Shown here: positions 57,143 to 64,000 of the stretch, piece after piece | Layout of the letters: each line of letters opens with the position of its first letter | Numbering within the stretch: the first letter of the stretch is position 1 | Assembly: GCA_002995645.1 (NCBI GenBank) | Contig: PUHO01000006.1 | Coordinates: forward strand, 77,047 to 141,046 | Reading direction: 5' to 3' | Source: SAR324 cluster bacterium | Lineage (GTDB): Bacteria > SAR324 > XYD2-FULL-50-16 > HCM1 | DNA length: 64,000 nt | Notes under the pieces: model-generated | What the model was told of the DNA's origin: nothing | Seen by the model: only the letters and a program-made list of their open reading frames with translations | Database searches by the model: none | Position numbers and translations under genes: made by a program

Positions 57143-58636
57143 ATGCTAGAATTTCATGGTCTTACTAAAAAAAATTCTGTTTCTTTAACAAGATATAAAG
57201 AAATTTTTGCCTTACAAGAATCCCTTTACGCCGCTTTATATATTCATTCGGCTTTACACGGTGATAAAGCACAGTGCTTAGCAAGTATAAAAAAAGAAGT
57301 AGACACTATTTACGCTTCTAATACAACAAAGCAAGGACTTGCTTCTTTTAGGTTACTTATTTCTAAATGGCTACGAGTTAAAGATATCCTTGAATTTTTA
57401 TTCCAAGAACCTAGTTTATACAGCGTTAAGCTAGCTATTTTTGAAATACTACAAAAAGATATGCCTATACAAGCAAAATGGGACGCTATCTTGCCTTCTC
57501 TTGTTACATGGCTTGACGTAATTACGGACTCCAATCTTTGCGCTATGCTTGCAGATGAAGAAAGTCAATTACATAAACTCTTAACTTTTATTGCTTTACT
57601 CTTTCTTGATCAAGATGAAAGCTTACCGCCGCCTAACTTACGATTACGCTTTAAAAAAAATGCGTTCCCGTTAGTTGTCTGGATGCAAAATAAAGAAGTT
57701 AGTACTTATGTAGGGACGTTCTGGAAAGCGTCGTCTCCTTTATGTTATAAATCGGTACTTATTGCCTCTTTACAAAAACATTTAGATAAAACAAATTCAC
57801 TAGACGAAAATCCGGCACATAACAATATATATCCGGCAAATTACACAAATCGGCTTCCTGTTAATCTCTTTTTACAAGAAACAAACCAAACTGACGAACA
57901 ATTACTTTTATTCCAAACTTCCCCGGAAGAAGGCTTGCTTTCTTTACAAAAAGCTATATATGACAAATTTTCTTATGAAGGGGTGCATCATTTTCTTGCC
58001 TTTATTAGACAAGTCACGTCCCTTGCTCAAAGTGCAACGATTTCTTTTTCTGTAAAAAAACATGTACAACTTTTATATGGCACACAAGTAAATAAAGTAA
58101 AAGAAAAAAAAGCGACTCAATTATTATTGCAATTACTTGAATTAATGCAAAATACAAAAGTCGTACGTCTTGGCAAAGAAAACAGAAAACTAGAAACGCC
58201 GTTTATTCTTAACTACGGCAAAGAAACGCAAAATAATAACTTACAATATAGGTTAATTATAGATCCTTTGTTTTCTACTGGGAAAAATAAATATGCATTA
58301 GGGCAACATCTTCGTTTAATTCCTTCTAGTTTATTTCAAGAAACTGTTCGCTCTCATCCTTTTATTAGTTCGCTTGCCTCTTATTTTACAGGCACTTGGC
58401 TATATAATATAAAACCAATCCAAGCAGATAAAGAAACGCTACTTGAAGGAGCTGCCTTGTTTCAAGGTAATCATACAAAAAAATGGCTTTTACAAAAATT
58501 AAACACTGAACTTGCTTATATGGAAAAAAAGCAATATATTGGAAAAGCAAAACTAGAAAAGCATAATACAAGTTACTATATAACGGCACCTAGTTTTTTA
58601 CTTTCTAATCAGACGAAACAAGCTTCTCTATCTTAA
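57143..58636 (+). CDS. Conserved-looking protein of unknown function upstream of fmt
   Basis: 497 residues, cytoplasmic, helical in the first half. The second half (from about residue 310) is mixed and contains a region, LLLQLLELMQNTKVVRLGKENRKL to TGTWLYNIKPI, that loosely resembles winged-helix DNA-binding segments; this is only an impression. It ends 2 bp before fmt, so it is co-translated with tRNA formylation and HflX. No function is assigned. Confidence 0.7.
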   Translation: MLEFHGLTKKNSVSLTRYKEIFALQESLYAALYIHSALHGDKAQCLASIKKEVDTIYASNTTKQGLASFRLLISKWLRVKDILEFLFQEPSLYSVKLAIFEILQKDMPIQAKWDAILPSLVTWLDVITDSNLCAMLADEESQLHKLLTFIALLFLDQDESLPPPNLRLRFKKNAFPLVVWMQNKEVSTYVGTFWKASSPLCYKSVLIASLQKHLDKTNSLDENPAHNNIYPANYTNRLPVNLFLQETNQTDEQLLLFQTSPEEGLLSLQKAIYDKFSYEGVHHFLAFIRQVTSLAQSATISFSVKKHVQLLYGTQVNKVKEKKATQLLLQLLELMQNTKVVRLGKENRKLETPFILNYGKETQNNNLQYRLIIDPLFSTGKNKYALGQHLRLIPSSLFQETVRSHPFISSLASYFTGTWLYNIKPIQADKETLLEGAALFQGNHTKKWLLQKLNTELAYMEKKQYIGKAKLEKHNTSYYITAPSFLLSNQTKQASLS

Positions 58637-58638
58637 AT

Positions 58639-59583
58639 ATGGCATCTATTCTATTTATGGGCACACCGGCTTTTACTTTGCCTATTTTAGATGCTATTCG
58701 CAATAGTAATCATACTCTTGCCATGGTCGTATCCCAACCGGATAAACAACAAGGAAGAAAAAACAAACTAGAAGCCCCGCCGGCAGCTATCTGGGCAAAA
58801 GAAAATAATATTCCATTATTGCAACCTAAAGCTATTCGCTCAGAACAAACTTACCAAACACTAGCAAGTGTAAAAGCTGATTTTTTTATTGTTGCCGCTT
58901 ACGGTCGGATTTTACCGCAGACTATCCTTGACTTACCTAAATTTGCCTGTATTAATATACATACTTCTTCTCTACCAACTTTACGCGGATCTTCACCAAT
59001 ACACTTTGCTATATGGCAAGGATTAGAAGAAACGGCAGTTTGTTCTATGTTAATGGAAGCTACATTAGACACAGGAGCGGTGCTAAAGCAAGAAAAAGTA
59101 GCTATCCATAGGCAAGATACAACAGAAGCATTAACAGCTAAATTAGCCACCGTAAGCGCTAAATTAACTATAGAAACAATAGAAGAATTTGCTAGTTTAA
59201 AAGCAATAAAACAAGACGAAGCAAAAGCAACCTACACAAGGCTACTGAAAAAAGAAGATGGCAAGCTAGATTGGCAACGTACGGCAAAACAGCTATATGA
59301 CCAATATCGTGCTTTTCACGCTAATATAGGCGTATATACCTATATTAAAAATAAAAAAATAAAAATCTTACAACTAGCCGTACCAAAAGAAGAAGAGCAA
59401 GCAACACTGCCAACAATAGGAACAAACGTAGGGCAACTTTATATTGCGAACAAACAACTTTACATACAAGCAAAAGATACCTGGCTTACAGTGCAACAAG
59501 TGCAAGTTGAAGGGAAAAAGCCATGTGACGTTTTATCCTTTATTAATGGATACCGCCTAGTAAACAAAGACGTTTGTCTTTAA
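58639..59583 (+). CDS. fmt: Methionyl-tRNA formyltransferase
   Basis: 314 residues. The catalytic Asn and His are in INIHTSSLPTLRGSSPIH and the catalytic Asp in LDTGAVL. The N-terminal FMGTPAFTLPIL and QPDKQQGR blocks are typical, and a C-terminal OB-like domain follows. It formylates initiator Met-tRNA. It starts 2 bp after the unknown gene and is 21 bp before hflX. The peptide deformylase often paired with fmt is not here. Confidence 0.94.
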   Translation: MASILFMGTPAFTLPILDAIRNSNHTLAMVVSQPDKQQGRKNKLEAPPAAIWAKENNIPLLQPKAIRSEQTYQTLASVKADFFIVAAYGRILPQTILDLPKFACINIHTSSLPTLRGSSPIHFAIWQGLEETAVCSMLMEATLDTGAVLKQEKVAIHRQDTTEALTAKLATVSAKLTIETIEEFASLKAIKQDEAKATYTRLLKKEDGKLDWQRTAKQLYDQYRAFHANIGVYTYIKNKKIKILQLAVPKEEEQATLPTIGTNVGQLYIANKQLYIQAKDTWLTVQQVQVEGKKPCDVLSFINGYRLVNKDVCL

Positions 59584-59604
59584 TTTACCTATATCATATA
59601 ACCT

Positions 59605-60876
59605 ATGTCCGTATTAGATAAAGATACAAAAGTTTTACTTATAGGGATCCACCTTGCAGACGATCCCAAAGAGAACTTACATTCTTCGTTAACTGAAATG
59701 GAAAACTTGCTTTCCACATTGGCTTTGCCTATTGCTCAAGTGGAAACGCAAAACTTGCCGTCGCTACAATCTAAAGCCTTACTAGGCAAAGGGAAAGTAG
59801 CAACGTTAAAGCAAACAATTGAAGATAAGCAAATTACACTTGCCGTCTTTGATAGAGAGGTCTCGCCTAAACAAAGTCAATTCTTAGAAAAGCAATGGGA
59901 TTGTATGGTATGGGACAGAACGCAATTGATTTTAGAGATTTTCACACAACATGCCAATTCACCGGAAGCAAAGGCGCAAGTAGAATTAGCACGGTTACGA
60001 TATATGATGCCTCGGCTAGTCGGTATGTGGGCACATCTAGACAGGGAAACCGGCGGGGGAAGGATTTCTCGCGGCATGGGTGAAAAGCAAATTAATATTG
60101 ACCGTAATTTAATTGGCAGGCGCATTGTTAAACTCTTGTCTATCCTTAAGAAATCAAGGCAAAACAAAGAAACGCAAGCAAAACAAAGAAACCAACATTG
60201 TTTTAACGTTAGCTTTGTAGGCTATACCAATGCCGGGAAGAGCTCCCTTGTAAGCGCGCTAAGCCAAAAAGAATTACTCATTGAAGATAAGCTTTTTGCT
60301 ACACTAGATTCAAGCACGCGGATTTTACCGGGCAACCATACGCCGCCTATTTTACTTTCTGACACAGTTGGTTTTATTAAGAATTTACCACATGAATTAA
60401 TTGCTTCTTTTCGCTCTACGCTAGCATCAGTTCAAAACGCTGACTTGCTTGTACTTGTAGTAGATGCGTCACATGATGACTTTTTGCAACATATAGAAAC
60501 AACAAAACAAGTACTCCAAGAAATAGAAGCCGAATCCATTCCTTGTATTACTGTCTATAATAAAATAGATTTACTAGAAAGCAACATTGAGTTAATGATC
60601 TTAAAAAAGCAAGTAGCTAACTCCTTGTTTATTTCAACAAGAGATCCTGATTCGCTAAGTGAATTCACGGCATATTTGACCAATGAAAGCAAAAAATATT
60701 TTATTACAGATACTTACTTACTAGATTATAGTAAAACAGACAAGCTACAATTATTTTACAATCTAGCAAGCGTGCAAAAAGTAAATTACACAGAAGACGG
60801 GATTACAATTACCTACGCCATTTCACAGAAAAATCAAGCTATCTTAGCTAACCGCCTTGCTCAAGCTAATTGCTAG
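59605..60876 (+). CDS. hflX: Ribosome-associated GTPase HflX
   Basis: 423 residues. The N-terminal HflX domain (with LLGKGKVATLK and VFDREVSPKQSQ) and the linking helical block (MWAHLDRETGGGRIS) lead to the GTPase: G1 VGYTNAGKSS, G3 DTVGF and G4 NKID. HflX splits stalled ribosomes under stress. The usual GPGETQLE motif reads GMGEKQIN here, a small variation. The stop abuts the convergent HAD gene with no gap. Confidence 0.93.
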   Translation: MSVLDKDTKVLLIGIHLADDPKENLHSSLTEMENLLSTLALPIAQVETQNLPSLQSKALLGKGKVATLKQTIEDKQITLAVFDREVSPKQSQFLEKQWDCMVWDRTQLILEIFTQHANSPEAKAQVELARLRYMMPRLVGMWAHLDRETGGGRISRGMGEKQINIDRNLIGRRIVKLLSILKKSRQNKETQAKQRNQHCFNVSFVGYTNAGKSSLVSALSQKELLIEDKLFATLDSSTRILPGNHTPPILLSDTVGFIKNLPHELIASFRSTLASVQNADLLVLVVDASHDDFLQHIETTKQVLQEIEAESIPCITVYNKIDLLESNIELMILKKQVANSLFISTRDPDSLSEFTAYLTNESKKYFITDTYLLDYSKTDKLQLFYNLASVQKVNYTEDGITITYAISQKNQAILANRLAQANC

Positions 60877-61731
60877 TTAATTCAACTGCCTAAGCTTAAG
60901 ATGCGCTTGTTTTGCTTTAATGGTAATCAGGTCGCATATCATATTATACAACGAACTACCTTCTTCATAATTTGCCTCTGCAAAATAGTCGGCACGCCCT
61001 TGCAAAACAAGATCTCGCTTTTCTTCCTTGGCCTTCTTGGTTTTCTCGTCTTCTTGTTCCCCATTATACACGGCAATAGCGCTACCCCCGTAGAACTTAG
61101 TCATTTTCATTGCCGGAACATCAGTATCACCGTCCCCTATATAGATCATATTAGAAAAAGGAATCCGCCGTTTCTCGTCAGGCATATAGGTATTAATCTT
61201 CTGATCCCATTCTTCTAGTAAGCCCTTGTTAATACGGAACAAATATTGTGTTTTATTCGTATAGTTAACTGACAGAGCAGGCCAACAGGCTTCCCCATTT
61301 TCATATTTAAAACTAGATGCGAAAATAGCTTTAAAATATTTTTTAATAGAGGTTGCTTCAATCATTTCTTTAATCCCTGATGAAATAATATAATGCTCTA
61401 AGCTAACTCCTTGAGATTGTGCGTATTTATTGATTTTTTCAAAAAAAGTTTCTACACCTTGAAAATAATCAACACGCCTACCAAATTCTTGCAAAGACGA
61501 TTTATCAAGAGGAATATTTTTTGATTTAGCTGTTTTCACCATAAAATACATATAGGCTAAAATCTCGTCCATACAAACGTCTTCAGCCAGAGCCTTAACT
61601 TCTCGCCAAAAATTTTTAGTTGTGTAGCCAAGGGCAGGGATTAACGTTTTTTCTTGCATATTACCTTTTGCTAACGTACCGTCAAAGTCGTAAGCAATGG
61701 CTAAAATAGGGGTTTCTTCAACTATATTCAT
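60877..61731 (-). CDS. HAD-superfamily hydrolase
   Basis: 284 residues. HAD motif I is DFDGTL, motif II lies in ISSG, and motif IV is in IGDGDTDVPAM. A helical cap lies between motifs I and II. Such enzymes are cytoplasmic phosphatases for small molecules; the substrate is unknown. The Lys/Glu-rich segment EDEKTKKAKEEKRD near the end is unusual. It is convergent with hflX, the two ending on adjacent bases. Confidence 0.85.
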   Translation of the reverse strand: MNIVEETPILAIAYDFDGTLAKGNMQEKTLIPALGYTTKNFWREVKALAEDVCMDEILAYMYFMVKTAKSKNIPLDKSSLQEFGRRVDYFQGVETFFEKINKYAQSQGVSLEHYIISSGIKEMIEATSIKKYFKAIFASSFKYENGEACWPALSVNYTNKTQYLFRINKGLLEEWDQKINTYMPDEKRRIPFSNMIYIGDGDTDVPAMKMTKFYGGSAIAVYNGEQEDEKTKKAKEEKRDLVLQGRADYFAEANYEEGSSLYNMICDLITIKAKQAHLKLRQLN

Positions 61732-61869
61732 ATAAATTTTTTTCCATTATTAAATTTGTTTTTGTACTGGAATCAAAACAGTACACTACAATAAATCAAA
61801 AATATCGTTAAAAACTAACAAAAAGTTTTACAATACAACGTGTACTATTTTAAAACTAAGACGTTTCAA

Positions 61870-63195
61870 TTACAACAATATAGAACTTAAGACATAACCA
61901 ATTAAACAAGCAGTTGTTACAGAAATTAATCCGGGCATCATAAAACTATGATTAAAATAATATTTTCCTATTTTCGTTGTTCCCGATAAATCAAAGTTAG
62001 TCGTCGCAATATCAGTTGGATAATTAGGGATAAAGAAATAACCGTAACAAGAAGGTAAAATACCAATTAACAAAATAGGGCTTAACCCTAGATTTAACGC
62101 CACAGGCAACATCATAATCAAAGTAGCACCTTGCGAATTAATTAAAACAGATACTAAAAACATAGCAACCGCAAAAAGCCAAGGGTAGGTATGAACCATA
62201 TTAATAATAAGCGGTTTAAGCGAAGGCATAGCATAATTAAAATAAGTATTACTCATCCAACCAATACCGTAAATCGCAATTGCCGCACTCAAGCCGGCTT
62301 TAAAAACAACGCCTGACGCAATTTTTTGCACCGGCGTTTTTGTAATCAACATAATAACCCCGGCAAAAGCAAGCATAATCATTTGAATAACCGTAGACAT
62401 AGGCACCGGTTTAGTAGCCTCGCCAATCGTCCTAAAATCACGTAAAAAAGCAATAAAAATAATACAGATAATAGCGGAGAAAAACAACCAAAAACCAACT
62501 TTAGCTTCTTTCGGCAACTTTTCCCCTAGAGTCGTAGACTGGCTATGTAAAATAGCTTCTTTCATTTCCGGATTTTGCAATCGTTTTTGATATTCTGGAT
62601 CTTGCTCTAATTCTTTCCCACGAAACACGCTATAAAAAGACATACATAAAACACCGCAAAACGTAGCCGGCACAGTAATCATTAAAATACTTAATAAAGT
62701 AATCGAATCTTTAACAGGCGTAAATTGAGACAAAGCATACACAACCGCCGCAGACAAAGGACTTGCCGTAATCCCTAATTGGCAAGCAACAGAAGAAGAA
62801 GCGCAAGCTCGTTCCGGACGAATTTTATTTTTTAAAGCAATTTCAGAAATAATAGGCATAATAGAATATACGGCGTGTCCTGTACCAAGAATCGCCGTTA
62901 ATAACCACGTTGTAATAGGTCCAAGAAAAATAATCCGTTTTGGATTTTTACGTAATATACGTTCCGCTATTTGCAACATATATTTCAAAGTACCACAAGC
63001 TTCTAAAGTTGAAACACAACTAATCACCGCTACAATAATTAAAACAACCGTTATCGGCGGGGAAGCCGGCGTTTGCCTAAAAACAAACACTTCAATAACA
63101 AGTCCTAAACCGGATATAGTGCCTAGCGCCATACCACCAAAACGTGAACCAATATAAAGCATTAACAACAAAAACAAAAATTGCAATTCAAGCAT
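61870..63195 (-). CDS. Anaerobic C4-dicarboxylate transporter, DcuA/DcuB family
   Basis: 441 residues, about ten transmembrane helices. The sequence follows DcuA/DcuB closely: LYIGSRFGGMALG at the start, GTGHAVYSIMPII, and ERACASSSVACQLGITASPLSAAVV. These antiporters exchange fumarate, malate or aspartate for succinate during fumarate respiration, and some also import aspartate. A Shine-Dalgarno (GAGG) lies 8-9 bases before the ATG. It fits the mdh and sucCD genes in a C4-dicarboxylate theme. No DcuS/DcuR regulators are visible. Confidence 0.92.
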   Translation of the reverse strand: MLELQFLFLLLMLYIGSRFGGMALGTISGLGLVIEVFVFRQTPASPPITVVLIIVAVISCVSTLEACGTLKYMLQIAERILRKNPKRIIFLGPITTWLLTAILGTGHAVYSIMPIISEIALKNKIRPERACASSSVACQLGITASPLSAAVVYALSQFTPVKDSITLLSILMITVPATFCGVLCMSFYSVFRGKELEQDPEYQKRLQNPEMKEAILHSQSTTLGEKLPKEAKVGFWLFFSAIICIIFIAFLRDFRTIGEATKPVPMSTVIQMIMLAFAGVIMLITKTPVQKIASGVVFKAGLSAAIAIYGIGWMSNTYFNYAMPSLKPLIINMVHTYPWLFAVAMFLVSVLINSQGATLIMMLPVALNLGLSPILLIGILPSCYGYFFIPNYPTDIATTNFDLSGTTKIGKYYFNHSFMMPGLISVTTACLIGYVLSSILL

Positions 63196-63383
63196 AATAA
63201 AAACCTCAAATAAAAATTAAAATAAATTTTTTCTAAATAAACAGTAGTATTATATAGCTCTGTATACAATTCAACAAGCAAGCACTCGTTTATTATATAT
63301 AAAAATTTGCATTTTTTTATTATTTAGTATAAAATAAAAAGCAGATTAACAATAAAAACAATAACCTATTCAATAAAGGCAGT

Positions 63384-63809
63384 ATGTTACAAAAAAGCGT
63401 TTTAATTTTACTACTATTATTAGGTACTATAAGCACAGCGTACGCTTTAGACATTACATTTGAAGTCAAAGGCGAGCAACAAGGCACTATTGAGGTGGCT
63501 ATCTGGAGCGAAGCGCAAAAAGATAGTTTCCCGTCTGTTTTAAAAGATGCGGTCTATAAAACAACCTTACATGATAATAAAAAAACAGTTACCATAGACG
63601 ACAAGGTGTTAAAAGAAAATCAAAAATATGCTATTGCCGCCTATATAGATGCTAATAATAACGGAAAGCTTGATTTTCATTGGTACGGAGCGCCGGCAGA
63701 AAAAACAGGTTCTTCTTTAAATCATAGACCTCGCTTTTCAGCACCGTCTTTTAAAGATAGTTATTTTATTGCAGGACAGGTGAAAAAGTTACATATTGTT
63801 TTAAAATAA
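63384..63809 (+). CDS. Exported DUF2141 protein
   Basis: 141 residues. The signal peptide is cut near AYALD. The mature domain contains YAIAAYIDANNNGKLDFHWYGAPAEKTGSS, split here by me into the DUF2141 hallmark blocks AAYIDANNNGKLD and YGAPAEKTG. DUF2141 is a small periplasmic beta-sandwich of unknown function. AAAGG lies close before the ATG. It is divergent from the Dcu gene and the last gene before the right-edge promoter. Confidence 0.85.
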   Translation: MLQKSVLILLLLLGTISTAYALDITFEVKGEQQGTIEVAIWSEAQKDSFPSVLKDAVYKTTLHDNKKTVTIDDKVLKENQKYAIAAYIDANNNGKLDFHWYGAPAEKTGSSLNHRPRFSAPSFKDSYFIAGQVKKLHIVLK

Positions 63810-63929
63810 ACATATAAAATTAAAAAATACGATCTTTTTTCAAACAAGATAACTTATTGAAAACGCTAGGCTTTTAAAACAGAATAGAAGTCTGTATTCC
63901 CTTTTACACAAAAAAAATAAAAAAAGTAG

Positions 63930-63958
63930 TTGACAGGGGAGGAGGAAGGGAGTAGATT
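63930..63958 (+). promoter_or_regulatory. Strong sigma-70 promoter, probably of an rRNA operon beyond the edge
   Basis: TTGACA (63930-63935) and TAGATT (63953-63958) are spaced exactly 17 bp. The spacer is purine-rich and free of A/T runs, and a run of A residues upstream (63909-63925) could serve as an UP element. A perfect -35 box with high-G spacer is rare in this A/T-rich window and is typical of stable-RNA promoters. The final 42 bases would be the leader. No rRNA sequence is visible yet. Confidence 0.7.
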
Positions 63959-64000
63959 AAGGAAAGTAAAGTTGAGAAAGGAATTGAAGATCGAGGCTTT

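Overview
The window comes from a clearly AT-rich, diderm, lipopolysaccharide-making bacterium with a respiratory chain. It carries lipid A genes (fabZ, lpxA, lpxB), lipoproteins, a porin and other outer-membrane proteins, and a complete six-gene alternative complex III. Its taxonomic signals are mixed. A zinc-ribbon/DUF3426 protein, a large TPR protein and the ompH-fabZ-lpxA-lpxB order fit a deltaproteobacterial-type lineage. A protein resembling treponemal cytoplasmic filament protein CfpA (recognised from memory, unverified) points toward spirochaetes. DUF2851 and DUF2141 are most familiar from Bacteroidota. I therefore do not name a genus.

Layout. 1-3.4 kb (minus): an IclR regulator, a lipoprotein, ilvB and the start of ilvC, with no ilvN between the last two. 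3.7-8.4 kb (plus): a tightly coupled tesA-ybbA-ybbP set and a DUF6279 lipoprotein. 8.4-10.1 kb (minus): a PHP phosphoesterase and an M23 peptidase. 10.2-17.7 kb (plus): DUF2851, ompH, fabZ, lpxA, lpxB, a beta-barrel candidate, a YD-repeat-like lipoprotein and comF. 17.7-26 kb (minus): actABCDEF, followed by a tandem array of copies of the actF tail. 26.3-27.7 kb: a porin behind a consensus sigma-54 promoter, with a clear terminator. 27.8-30.2 kb: a 2.4-kb composite non-coding repeat array. 30.3-40.8 kb (minus): tRNA-Glu, tRNA-Lys, fbaA, a TPR protein, bactofilin and partner, pheT, pheS, gatA. 40.8-45.2 kb: decayed copies of the comM tail, comM, and two envelope proteins. 45.4-55.9 kb: a zinc-ribbon/DUF3426 protein, then (minus) gltX, mdh, sucC, sucD, a YejA-like binding protein, a lipoprotein and the CfpA-like protein. 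56-60.9 kb (plus): two unrecognised proteins, fmt and hflX. 60.9-64 kb: a HAD hydrolase, a Dcu-type C4-dicarboxylate transporter, DUF2141, and a strong promoter pointing off the right edge that looks like an rRNA-operon promoter.

How the genes fit together. ActABCDEF would oxidise quinol and pass electrons to a periplasmic acceptor. No terminal oxidase is encoded here. Mdh, SucCD and the Dcu transporter give a C4-dicarboxylate/TCA theme. Bactofilin, M23 peptidase, the LytR_C protein and the CfpA-like protein give a cell-shape theme.

The most unusual signal is structural. Two unrelated genes, actF and comM, are each followed by tandem copies of their own last ~45-65 codons plus the stop codon. 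A third, apparently non-coding array is built from modular 47-bp and ~270-bp units. Together they suggest a genome in which intergenic space is repeatedly filled by local tandem amplification.
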